Assembly (NCBI GenBank): GCA_011049095.1
Contig: DSDE01000241.1
Coordinates: 1 to 13,825 of the forward strand
Direction: 5' to 3'
DNA length: 13,825 nucleotides
Origin: Fidelibacterota bacterium
GTDB taxonomy: Bacteria > Fidelibacterota > Fidelibacteria > Fidelibacterales > DSDE01
Shown piece by piece: positions 6,874 to 13,825 of the stretch (the stretch's first letter is position 1; the number at the start of each line of letters is the position of its first letter). The position numbers were made by a program, and so were the translations under genes. Under the pieces are notes generated by a model. That model was not told the origin of the DNA and searched no databases. It saw only the letters and a program-made list of their open reading frames with translations.

Positions 6874-7829
6874 CAGCGCAAATAATCCCCAAATGAGATT
6901 GGGGGCAAATCAGCGGCGCCACAATTGTCCAAAACCTGCTCAGGACTTTTTGCTCCAGGAATGACTGTTGAAACAGCGGGATGGTGGAGACAAAACTGAA
7001 GCGCTATCTGTGCTTTGCTATAATTTGGAAAATCATCGTAAAGGGGATAAAAAGGCGACATCATTTTAAAATAACTCTCAATTTTTTCCCGAGAAAGATT
7101 CATCGAACGATGGTCATCATCAGAAAACTGGCTTTGGCGGCTAAATTTTCCCGTTAGAAAACCAAATAAAAGAGGAATACGAGCGATAACGCCAATGCCA
7201 TATTTTTCCGCTTTCGGAAAGAGTACAGACTCGGCGTCACGTTCCAAGAGATTATATCGAACCTGAATAAGATCCAGTAAATCGTGATGCTCATCCAGGA
7301 GAAAAGCCTGATCAGTCTCTTTAAATGATTGAATACTGAGACCCGCGTGCTCTATTTTGCCATCTCGTTTTAATTGCTCCAATGCAAGCCACGGTTCATC
7401 CTGTTTCAATTTTTCCAGATCGGGACTATGGAGCTGCAATATTGTTAGGGTCTCCAGGTTCAGTCGCTTTAGGCTCTTTTCTGCTGCGGAAATGAGATAC
7501 GCCTTTGTGTATGTCTGACGTATGGGGCCATATCCTGCATCATCATTTTTATCGGCATTATAGAAATCATTGCCGGCTTTGGTAGCGACTTTGATGCCAT
7601 GCTCCGGACCCCGTTCTTTTAAAACTTCCGAAATGAGCTTTTCTGAATGGCCAAAACCGTAAACATCAGCCGTATCAACAAAATTTACACCGGCATCAAA
7701 AGCGGTATGCAGCGCCTTTTTACTCACTGTGTCATCGGTTTTTCCCCAGTTCATACCGCCGATTGCCCAGGCGCCAAATCCGATTACCGATACTTCAGGA
7801 CCCCTCGCCCCAAGTTTTCTATACTCCAT
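6873..7829 (-). CDS. Aldo/keto reductase
   Basis: A 318-residue cytoplasmic NAD(P)H-dependent oxidoreductase of the aldo/keto reductase superfamily, (beta/alpha)8 fold. The signature GVNFVDTADVYGFGHSE occupies 47-63. The catalytic tetrad is complete: D52, Y57, K84 (VATK) and H134 (LQLH). The cofactor-end motif VSTVIPGAKSPEQVLDN is near the C-terminus. The overall pattern fits the bacterial AKR group typed by YhdN/Tas-like proteins; substrates for these are usually unknown and I cannot name one. The start has an excellent Shine-Dalgarno, AGAGGAG at 7842..7836, six bases from ATG. It is the first gene of the nine-gene minus-strand series, so the cluster promoter should lie in the 289-nt region upstream. 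Its TGA overlaps the next gene's ATG by one base. Confidence 0.93.
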   Translation of the reverse strand: MEYRKLGARGPEVSVIGFGAWAIGGMNWGKTDDTVSKKALHTAFDAGVNFVDTADVYGFGHSEKLISEVLKERGPEHGIKVATKAGNDFYNADKNDDAGYGPIRQTYTKAYLISAAEKSLKRLNLETLTILQLHSPDLEKLKQDEPWLALEQLKRDGKIEHAGLSIQSFKETDQAFLLDEHHDLLDLIQVRYNLLERDAESVLFPKAEKYGIGVIARIPLLFGFLTGKFSRQSQFSDDDHRSMNLSREKIESYFKMMSPFYPLYDDFPNYSKAQIALQFCLHHPAVSTVIPGAKSPEQVLDNCGAADLPPISFGDYLR

Positions 7830-8118
7830 CGATTACTCCTCTTTTTCACCGCTAAAGATAGCTAAAATTCTATAAAATCAAAAACAGCAAATCCATTGAT
7901 GATTCAACGAATATATTTCACCTACAAATGACCCCATAAATTTCGGTAGTGAAAGGCTAAATCTGATTCTTATAAATTTTATGATAAAGAAAAGCATAAT
8001 GAGCGTGAAAAAGCTTTGCGATTTATAAATAAGTCACAGAAATTTAGCAGGTGAGCGAACTGAGAGAAAATCGAAACAGCGGAGTGCTAGCAGAAACGGA
8101 TAAACCTTTGGAAAATAT
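7830..8118. promoter_or_regulatory. Divergent intergenic region between aldo/keto reductase and motility operons
   Basis: This is the only sizeable non-coding gap (289 nt) and separates two head-to-head operons, so promoters for both must lie here or nearby. It is AT-rich. TATAAA stretches occur near 7971 and 8023 on the plus strand, and TATAGA near 7868-7873 on the minus strand, but none has a convincing -35 element at 16-18 nt. I also found no clear sigma-28-type box. An imperfect inverted repeat (TCTTATAAA ... TTTATGATAAAGA) lies around 7968-7990. The strong AGAGGAG Shine-Dalgarno of the reductase is at 7836-7842. No RNA gene or riboswitch fold was recognised. Confidence 0.4.
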
Positions 8119-9429
8119 ATGAAGTTTACAATTTCCCCTCCCGACTGGCAGATTCTATGCGTTGATGACGATGTCATATTCACGCTTATGTATGAACGCT
8201 ATCTGAAAGAAGCCGGCTATCAGGTTTTAATTGCTGATTCCGGCGAATCAGCGTTGGAATTGGTCAAGATTCACACACCAGACCTGATCATAACCGATGT
8301 GGTAATGCCAGGCATAGACGGCCTAACTCTTTCTCAAAGACTGAGGGAAGACGATCGTTTTGCAAATACAATCATCCTCGTCATCTCTGGCACCAAAAAA
8401 GATGGCGAAACCGCCGTTCAGGCGCTGGATGGCGGCGCAGATGACTATTTGTTAAAGCCATTCCATAAAGATGAATTTTTGGCTAAGGTCAGGAGTTTCT
8501 TGCGAATCAAAGCGCTGCAGGATGAAATGGGTAAAAAAAACCTGAAGCTGCAGGAAACCCTCATTGAGCTGGAGCGGGAAAAAGAAATTCTCAACAGCAC
8601 CTTAAAGCAACTTTCACTGATCAGCGACAGACTGGAAGCTCAGAATGAAAAACTGAATGTGATTAATCAGGAACAGGTTCGCCGCTTTGATTCATTGGTG
8701 ACTATTCTCTCAGCCTTGATTGAAAACCGCCTGAAATACCACCGTGGACATGCTGCAAAGGTAGCTGAAATCTCTACTTTTGTGGCCAAAAAACTAAATC
8801 TTCCCGCAAATGAGATACGACAGATTGAAATCGCAGCCCTCCTCCACGAAATTGGAAAATTTGGAATACCAGACTCACTGATTGAGAAACACCCGAAAGA
8901 TTATTCTGCATCTGAAAAGGAGATTCTGGAACAGCACCCTATCAGCGGGGCAGATTTGCTGAATAACTATCCAGGGTTTGAGACAGTGGCCAAGATCATC
9001 CGACACATTCACGAAAGATATGATGGCAATGGCTTGCCATCGCAGCTAAATGCAGATGCCATTCCCTTGGGAAGCCGTATAATCGCTGTAGCCAATTATT
9101 TTGAAAGCCGCCACCGGCAGGATGCCTCTGCAGACTTTTCAGAGGAGCTATATTATCATAGTCAGACACGTTTTGACCCTGCCATTATCCGCATTACCAT
9201 TCAATATATCGAGCAATATCATCAAAGCAATACTGATGATGTGCTTAATATGCGCCTTTATGACCTAAAACCAGGAATGGAACTAGCCCAGGATGTTTTT
9301 ACTAAATCAGGCATCAAATTAATGCTAAAAGATACAAAGCTAACGGAAGAATTAATTGAAAGAGTAGCCCGATACAATCGCATTGACCCCATAGAGACAG
9401 ATATTTTTATCAAAAAGGTGAAGAATTAA
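8119..9429 (+). CDS. Response regulator with degenerate HD-GYP output domain
   Basis: A 436-residue cytoplasmic protein. An N-terminal receiver domain (about 11-128) has acidic pocket D16/D17, phosphoacceptor D60 (ITDVVMPG), S90 and K113 (KPF), so it should be phosphorylatable. A coiled-coil linker (about 132-185) leads to an HD-GYP-type domain (about 188-365). Key motifs there are altered: LLHEIGK has E244 where the HD aspartate belongs, HHExxDGxGYP reads IHERYDGNGLP (297-307), and the later VxD reads VAN. Conserved parts still present include RGHAAKVAEIS, KFGIPDSLIEK, EQHPISG and IPLGSRIIAVA. A C-terminal module (about 375-433, LKPGMELAQDVFTKSGIKLM) resembles the 'LxPGMxLaxD' tail found in some HD-domain regulators. 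HD-GYP enzymes degrade cyclic di-GMP; this one may only bind or sense. Its TAA overlaps the motA ATG (TAATG), so it is translationally coupled to the stator genes. Its own Shine-Dalgarno is weak (TTTGGA). Confidence 0.9.
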   Translation: MKFTISPPDWQILCVDDDVIFTLMYERYLKEAGYQVLIADSGESALELVKIHTPDLIITDVVMPGIDGLTLSQRLREDDRFANTIILVISGTKKDGETAVQALDGGADDYLLKPFHKDEFLAKVRSFLRIKALQDEMGKKNLKLQETLIELEREKEILNSTLKQLSLISDRLEAQNEKLNVINQEQVRRFDSLVTILSALIENRLKYHRGHAAKVAEISTFVAKKLNLPANEIRQIEIAALLHEIGKFGIPDSLIEKHPKDYSASEKEILEQHPISGADLLNNYPGFETVAKIIRHIHERYDGNGLPSQLNADAIPLGSRIIAVANYFESRHRQDASADFSEELYYHSQTRFDPAIIRITIQYIEQYHQSNTDDVLNMRLYDLKPGMELAQDVFTKSGIKLMLKDTKLTEELIERVARYNRIDPIETDIFIKKVKN

Positions 9430-10235
9430 TGGATATTGCAACCATCTTAGGAATTATCTCCGGCATCGCGCTGGTTATCGGTTCTATTATGATGAACAGC
9501 GGACTTGATCTCTTCATCAGTATACCATCACTGATGATTGTGGCTGGCGGCACTCTGGCAGCCACCTTCATTGCCTATCCCATCAACGAAGTCTTTGGCG
9601 TTTTTGGACATTTTATGCGCGTTTTCGTATTCAAAGTGCAAAAACCTATTGACGTCATTGGCGATTTAGTAAAGCTTTCTAAAATAGCTCAGAAAGAAGG
9701 CATACTCTCATTAGATAAAAAGGTAAATGAAGTAAAAGACCCTTTTTTCAAAAAAGCGCTCCAGTTGACGGTGGATGGAATGGATACCTATGATATCACC
9801 AGCATTTTAAAAAAAGAAATTACAACTCTGCAGAAAAAGCATAAAAACGGCTGGGAAATCTTTTCCACAATGGGCAGTTATTCTCCGGCATTTGGGATGG
9901 TGGGAACTTTAATTGGCCTGATTCAGATGCTGGCCGATCTGAGCGATTCAGCCAGTATCGGCCCAAAAATGGCCGTCGCCCTCATTACAACCTTTTATGG
10001 CTCTCTATTTGCCAACCTCTTTTTTCTGCCAATGTCAGCAAAGCTCCAGCGCCGAAGCGAAGAAGAGACACTAATTATGAAACTGCTGTCTGAGGGCGTC
10101 GTCTCCATTCGTTCAGCGGAAAATCCCCGTATTATGGAAGATAGACTGATGGTCTATGTGAGTGAACCTAAAAAAGAAAGTAAAAACAAAGGACAAAGCA
10201 AAGGGAAAAAGCTAAATGCCCCAGAAGCCAAATAG
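9429..10235 (+). CDS. motA: Flagellar motor stator protein MotA
   Basis: A 268-residue inner-membrane stator subunit that, with MotB, forms the ion channel driving flagellar rotation. Membrane segments are at about 5-24, 32-50, 146-169 and 181-201, with the large cytoplasmic loop (about 52-145) that contacts the rotor. Strong family motifs are SGIALVIGSIMM, IVAGGTLAATFIAYP, and SPAFGMVGTLIGLIQM (with P153) followed by IGPKMAVALITTFYGSLFAN. This is the MotA/PomA-like class of usual length. The C-terminal tail is lysine-rich and partly encoded in the motB overlap. AAGGTG at 9415-9420 lies 8 nt before the ATG, which shares its A with the preceding regulator's TAA. Proton versus sodium coupling cannot be read with confidence. 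Confidence 0.97.
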   Translation: MDIATILGIISGIALVIGSIMMNSGLDLFISIPSLMIVAGGTLAATFIAYPINEVFGVFGHFMRVFVFKVQKPIDVIGDLVKLSKIAQKEGILSLDKKVNEVKDPFFKKALQLTVDGMDTYDITSILKKEITTLQKKHKNGWEIFSTMGSYSPAFGMVGTLIGLIQMLADLSDSASIGPKMAVALITTFYGSLFANLFFLPMSAKLQRRSEEETLIMKLLSEGVVSIRSAENPRIMEDRLMVYVSEPKKESKNKGQSKGKKLNAPEAK

Positions 10236-11079
10236 AAAAGGGAACTCTGATGATGAGCCAAATCAAATGATTCAGCCAGACGAAGACGGTGAAAATGATG
10301 AGATCGGTCAAAGCAATATCAAAACCGATGCATGGCTGGCAACCTATGGCGATATGGTCACCTTGCTCCTTTGCTTTTTCGTCCTCCTTTTTGCGATGTC
10401 CAGTGTCTCTGAGCAGAAATATCTGCAGCTCACAGAATCGCTGAAATCTGCCCTCGGAAAGCAGCAAGTGCCCGAAGCCGGCACCCGCGAAGGTCTGCAA
10501 TTTGTGGACAAAGATTCCGAGAAGCAGCCCGAGGCAGTTGATGAGCTTGGTGGTATGATCAAGAAAGAGGTAGACAATATTGTCAGTGAGGTTGAAGAGT
10601 TTATTTTATACAATAAATTGGCCGGTAAGGTGAAAGTTGAAGCCAATGAGCTGGGCGCTGTTATTACTCTTTCTGATATTGTAATTTTTCCATCGGGTGA
10701 ATCAATAATGACCAGCGCTGGATTTGAAATAATGGAAAAACTTCATAAAATTTTAGAGCAATTTGCTTATCACATCAAAATCCGGGGGCATACAGACAAT
10801 GTGCCAGTAGGCCGCAGCAGCCCCTTCAGAAGCAATTGGGAGCTTTCGGCCAACAGAGCCTGCGAGATCGTTCATTTCCTGATACAACGCGGTGTTGAGC
10901 CAACACTTCTCAGCGCTGAGGGCTATGCCGAATACCGTCCCATCGATACAAACAGCACCGCTGAGGGCAGAGCCAGAAACCGACGAGTCGAAATCGTCTA
11001 TGAACGAAATGCCATAAGTCATGGACTCATACAAAAACACGATGGTCCTATTGATATTATTCGCGGCGGCCAGTATTGA
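10216..11079 (+). CDS. motB: Flagellar motor stator protein MotB
   Basis: A 287-residue protein with one N-terminal membrane segment (about 46-63) and a periplasmic OmpA/MotB peptidoglycan-binding domain (about 145-265). The essential ion-binding aspartate is D46 in WLATYGDMVTLLLCFFVLLF. Peptidoglycan-binding motifs are RGHTDNVPV (190-198), SNWELSANRA (206-215) and GRARNRRVEI (251-260). A predicted plug/linker of about 80 residues lies between them. The cytoplasmic N-terminus is unusually acidic (DDEPNQMIQPDEDGENDE) rather than basic. The start overlaps the end of motA by 20 nt; AAGGG about 10 nt upstream can serve as Shine-Dalgarno. MotB anchors the MotA ring to the cell wall. Confidence 0.97.
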   Translation: MPQKPNRKGNSDDEPNQMIQPDEDGENDEIGQSNIKTDAWLATYGDMVTLLLCFFVLLFAMSSVSEQKYLQLTESLKSALGKQQVPEAGTREGLQFVDKDSEKQPEAVDELGGMIKKEVDNIVSEVEEFILYNKLAGKVKVEANELGAVITLSDIVIFPSGESIMTSAGFEIMEKLHKILEQFAYHIKIRGHTDNVPVGRSSPFRSNWELSANRACEIVHFLIQRGVEPTLLSAEGYAEYRPIDTNSTAEGRARNRRVEIVYERNAISHGLIQKHDGPIDIIRGGQY

Positions 11080-11127
11080 AAACACCCATCATTTTGATAA
11101 CAATTTAAATTTAAAAGCAACATTTAT

Positions 11128-11886
11128 ATGAGTAAAGCACAGCAATATTTGCTGTTAGGAACAATAACAGGCCTCATCAGTGCAGCCCTTGGAATCGGCG
11201 GCGGCGGTGTGATGATTCCCATTATGACTGTCTTTTTAGGCTATACAATGAAAGAGGCGGTACCGCTCAGTCTTGTGGTTATTATACCCATTGCAACCGT
11301 GGGTGGGTTAGTACATACTCTCTCAATGCCCCAATCGGCTCAGTGGATAGCTGTATTTCTCATTGCTGCAGGAAGTATCGGGGGAACAGCAATCGGCGCT
11401 TACCTGCATCAGCACATGAGTAATCGGTATCTCTCCCTCCTCTTTTCCTCATTACTGCTCTTTTCCGCACTAAAATTGTTAGGTGTATTTGATCTCAGTA
11501 ATGGTGAAATGATTCAGTTTCCGCAATGGACAATGATTATCATCGGTATTTTTGCTGGCATTAGCTCGGCTCTTTTTGGTATTGGCGGGGGTTTGATTAA
11601 TGTCCCGGCTTTCACCATTCTCTATGGATTTTCTATGCACAGCGCCATCACAAGCAGTATGCTGGCAATGATTATCACAACTTTTTCAAGTATCTTTATG
11701 CATCGCAAATTAAGCCAACTGCAAACGGATAAACTCCAGTATCTCATTGGTGCAGCTTTCGTCAGCGCTTCAGCAGGCGCTTTCCTCTCTAAGCAGATAA
11801 ACCCCTCCACACTGAAAATGCTCTTCGGCATTTTCCTGCTCTACACCACCTTCAGGTTCTTGAAAGGCGTTTTAAAAAAGGACTAA
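11128..11886 (+). CDS. TSUP (TauE/SafE) family permease
   Basis: A 252-residue, almost wholly hydrophobic inner-membrane protein with the internal duplication typical of TSUP/TauE-SafE transporters. The repeat motif appears twice: GLISAALGIGGGGVMIP (15-31) and GISSALFGIGGGLINVP (144-160). About seven or eight membrane segments are visible and length matches the family. Characterised members move sulfite, sulfoacetate, thiosulfate or related sulfur or organic anions; the substrate here is unknown. It lies 48 nt after motB in the same direction, with only a weak Shine-Dalgarno, and could be read through from the motility operon, though nothing functionally ties it to motility. Its stop is 6 nt from the stop of the convergent small gene, and I see no hairpin terminator there. 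Confidence 0.92.
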   Translation: MSKAQQYLLLGTITGLISAALGIGGGGVMIPIMTVFLGYTMKEAVPLSLVVIIPIATVGGLVHTLSMPQSAQWIAVFLIAAGSIGGTAIGAYLHQHMSNRYLSLLFSSLLLFSALKLLGVFDLSNGEMIQFPQWTMIIIGIFAGISSALFGIGGGLINVPAFTILYGFSMHSAITSSMLAMIITTFSSIFMHRKLSQLQTDKLQYLIGAAFVSASAGAFLSKQINPSTLKMLFGIFLLYTTFRFLKGVLKKD

Positions 11887-11892
11887 TCTCTG

Positions 11893-12138
11893 CTATTCAA
11901 AGAGTTTTCTTACCATAGCATCAAGCATAGCCTGAGGAAACATTGCCGGTTTGCGAGTGATTTCTATTGTCAGAATCTGTCCGTCCACACTGTAATTTCC
12001 CGTCGCTCCCAAGCCAGAAAAATCTCCGGCAGTAATATCACCATTCAGGGCAACACCCATACTGGCAGCTTTCCTCTTAGCATCTTCAAACAAGGCTTCA
12101 ATATCACCCCGCAGATCAATGGTAATAATGTGACTCAT
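11893..12138 (-). CDS. Small hypothetical protein, resembling polyhydroxyalkanoic-acid-system family
   Basis: An 81-residue soluble protein with no signal peptide or membrane segment. The pattern is a helix (EALFEDAKRKAASMGVAL), strands around DFSGLGATGNYSVDGQILTIEITRKP, then a C-terminal helix (FPQAMLDAMVRKLFE). The order helix, G-x-G-x strand, 'V-x-G-x-x-L-x-I-x-I', 'KPxxFPxxxLxxxVxxxF' resembles small proteins annotated as polyhydroxyalkanoic acid system family (PF09650-like), but I am recalling the pattern only and the function of that family is not established here. AAGGA six bases before the ATG makes the start secure. It begins 9 nt after the histidine kinase stop, so it is probably the last gene of that operon. 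Its stop is 6 nt from the convergent TSUP stop. Confidence 0.7.
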   Translation of the reverse strand: MSHIITIDLRGDIEALFEDAKRKAASMGVALNGDITAGDFSGLGATGNYSVDGQILTIEITRKPAMFPQAMLDAMVRKLFE

Positions 12139-12147
12139 GGTCTTCCT

Positions 12148-13825
12148 TTATTTTTTATTTTTAGGATTATATGGTAAAAAGAGAATAAAACGTGTATAAA
12201 CTCCCAACTCGGATTCAATCTCAACCGACCCATTATGTTCTTTTAAAATTCCATAAGCCGCTGATAATCCAAGACCTGTGCCCTGACCAAAATTTTTTGT
12301 TGTGTAAAATGGGTCAAAGATGCGCTGTCTTATATTTTCAGGAATTCCAACCCCATTATCTAAAAACTCGATTCTGATGCCCTCCTTTTCCTCCTGGTTC
12401 CGCGCGATTACTTTAATTTGCTTTTCCGGATGATATCCCTCAAATTTTTGATTTAGAGCATCTTTTGAGTTTAAGAGAAAATTAATGAATACCTGCACCA
12501 GATGCTGCTCGTTACATATTATTTTTGGAAGCCCTTCTTCTGTTATGACTTCAATCTGGATCTGATCATTTTGAAGCAACGTCTGGATCAGATTCAGAGA
12601 AGATTCCAAAAGCTTTTCCACGGCGGAAGGAACCATCTCTTTTGTCTCCTGCTGGGAAAAGTTCAGTAGATTTTTTACCACTGTGGCCACTCTCTCACCT
12701 TGATTGATAATTCCCGCGGCAAATCGCCGCAGCTCCTCATCTTCTGATAAAGTTTCAATTAATTGGGCATAATTAATCATACCTGTCAGGGGATTATTGA
12801 TTTCGTGTGCCACTCCGCCAGCCAATAGTCCGATAGAATCCATTTTCTCTTTTTGCCGCAACTGGCTCGCGAGATATTGCTGGGCTTTTTCCCGTTCAAG
12901 CCGCTCTTTTATATCCCTCACCAGCTCAAACATTCCTTTAATTCCTAAAAATGTTATAAAGCTGCTATTTACTTCTGCAAAAAAGATTGTTCCGTCTTTC
13001 TTTTTGAAACTTGTCTCATAATGAGCTTCTGGTGTTTCCCCGTCAGCTAAAATTGCATTACGCTTTTCCAATATCTCGTAGCCTTCTGCAGTATAAATTT
13101 CTCTGATATCAAGATAGCGCAGCTCCTCGATGCTATAGCCGAGCAATTCAGCAAAACGCAGATTGTAGAATACCAACTGTTTCTCTTGAATAATCAAAAT
13201 ACCTTCATTTACATGCTGTATCAGAGATTGAAAAAGCTCCGTTGTTTTAAAGCGCTGAATGGCAGGTCCGATCTGCTGTGAAATAAAGGTGGCCAGCTCT
13301 AAGTCTCGTTCTGAATAAGGCTCTTCGTCATCGTAGCTTTGGGCAACCATCACACCAAAAACTTCACCACTGTGGTCTTTTAATGGAATACCTAGCCAGA
13401 AACGAGGTAATTCTCCAATCAATTCAACCTCACCAGACTGGATCAAGTCTTCAAGCTCTCCTCTTGTTAATCTCAATGGTTTCCGCCGACGGAAAGTAAA
13501 TTCGGTAATACCTTTGCTGGGCTTCCAGTAATCATAGTGTTCCACCTGACCGCCTGTATCGTATTTATCAACAACATAGGGGAAGCTTAAAACATCTCGA
13601 ACATCATTGTAAAGGGCAATATAAAAACTGTTTGCCGGAATTAATTGCTTTATTGTCTGGTGTACTTTTCCGCAAAGGTCATTGAGATCAAGAGCGCTGT
13701 TTATTGTGCTGGATAGATCGGTGACGGCTTGAAGTAATTGCTTATTAAAACAGTTTTCAGTATTGTCCGTCAGACTCAGTATGAGCCACTTTTCTTCTTG
13801 ATTGAGAAAAGGAACAATCATATTA
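12148..13825 (-). CDS. Sensor histidine kinase (GAF-PAS-HisKA-HATPase), N-terminus beyond right edge
   Basis: At least 557 residues, with no membrane segment in the visible part. Domains, numbered from the first visible Met (13821), are a GAF domain (about 40-190), a PAS domain (about 196-305, with NEGILIIQ and FAELLGYSIEEL), a HisKA dimerisation domain with phosphoacceptor H339 in GGVAHEINNPLTG, and a HATPase domain. The last has N box FINFLLNSKDAL (N451), G1 DNGVGIPE (488-495), FDPFYTTK (502-509) and G2 GTGLGLS (514-520). It therefore looks fully active. The frame stays open to the window edge, and residues 2-36 (IVPFLNQEEKWLILSLTD...) resemble the last strands and helix of another GAF domain, so the true start is probably outside. 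No receiver domain is fused. The unpaired regulator upstream of motA is a possible partner, by proximity only. Confidence 0.92.
   Translation of the reverse strand, partial: NMIVPFLNQEEKWLILSLTDNTENCFNKQLLQAVTDLSSTINSALDLNDLCGKVHQTIKQLIPANSFYIALYNDVRDVLSFPYVVDKYDTGGQVEHYDYWKPSKGITEFTFRRRKPLRLTRGELEDLIQSGEVELIGELPRFWLGIPLKDHSGEVFGVMVAQSYDDEEPYSERDLELATFISQQIGPAIQRFKTTELFQSLIQHVNEGILIIQEKQLVFYNLRFAELLGYSIEELRYLDIREIYTAEGYEILEKRNAILADGETPEAHYETSFKKKDGTIFFAEVNSSFITFLGIKGMFELVRDIKERLEREKAQQYLASQLRQKEKMDSIGLLAGGVAHEINNPLTGMINYAQLIETLSEDEELRRFAAGIINQGERVATVVKNLLNFSQQETKEMVPSAVEKLLESSLNLIQTLLQNDQIQIEVITEEGLPKIICNEQHLVQVFINFLLNSKDALNQKFEGYHPEKQIKVIARNQEEKEGIRIEFLDNGVGIPENIRQRIFDPFYTTKNFGQGTGLGLSAAYGILKEHNGSVEIESELGVYTRFILFLPYNPKNKK

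Noticed and set aside
7960..8030. TATAAA-like boxes that could be a -10 for the motility operon.
   Set aside because: No acceptable -35 at proper spacing and the region is AT-rich throughout, so I kept only a general intergenic entry.
8051..8122. A 23-codon GTG-initiated frame ending in a TGA that overlaps the regulator's ATG (ATATGA), a possible leader peptide.
   Set aside because: No Shine-Dalgarno before the GTG, no recognisable attenuator hairpin, and a frame this short occurs by chance.
10168..11085. Minus-strand frames of 100-110 codons opposite motA/motB and across the motB end.
   Set aside because: Shadows of well-conserved stator genes, with low-complexity or cysteine/serine-rich translations typical of antisense frames.
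11080..11127. Possible terminator or promoter in the motB-permease gap (ATTTAAATTTAAA).
   Set aside because: It is a simple AT palindrome without a GC stem, and no T-tract follows a hairpin.

Overview
The window reads as chromosomal DNA from a flagellated bacterium with a diderm-type envelope: a MotA/MotB stator pair with a peptidoglycan-binding OmpA-like domain, and a lipoprotein carrying a lipobox. It is moderately AT-leaning. The gene set suggests a heterotroph scavenging alpha-glucans, peptides and nucleosides, with Fe-S/thiol enzymes that fit low-oxygen life. I cannot assign a phylum. I saw no rRNA, tRNA, insertion sequence, CRISPR array or integrase.

Left block (1-7829, minus strand): nine tightly packed genes, probably one transcription unit, read right to left. 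They are an aldo/keto reductase, a short MFS-like membrane protein that looks like a transporter missing most of its N-terminal half, the 23S rRNA/tRNA methyltransferase RlmN, a trimeric-type purine nucleoside phosphorylase with an altered loop, a lipoprotein alpha-glucan debranching enzyme, an M20D amidohydrolase, a DUF523/TudS-like Fe-S protein, a mini-glutaredoxin, and the N-terminal 150 residues of an M29 aminopeptidase cut by the left edge. Gaps run from -8 to +18 nt. Three junctions use an identical 8-nt overlap geometry.

Middle (7830-8118): a 289-nt divergent intergenic region that should hold the promoters for both directions. I could not name a convincing -35/-10 pair.

Right block, plus strand (8119-11886): a response regulator with a degenerate HD-GYP domain is stop-start coupled (TAATG) to motA. 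motA overlaps motB by 20 nt, and a TSUP/TauE-type anion permease follows 48 nt later. The translational coupling of the regulator to the stator genes is the most interesting arrangement in the window.

Far right, minus strand (11893-13825): a GAF-PAS hybrid-free sensor histidine kinase whose N-terminus runs off the right edge, followed by a small 81-residue protein. This pair converges on the TSUP gene with only 6 nt between stops. The kinase is a possible, unproven partner for the regulator upstream of motA.

No single cassette here is clearly an undescribed system. The best leads are the degenerate HD-GYP regulator wired to the stator, the truncated transporter kept in frame inside an operon, and the TudS-like/glutaredoxin pair.
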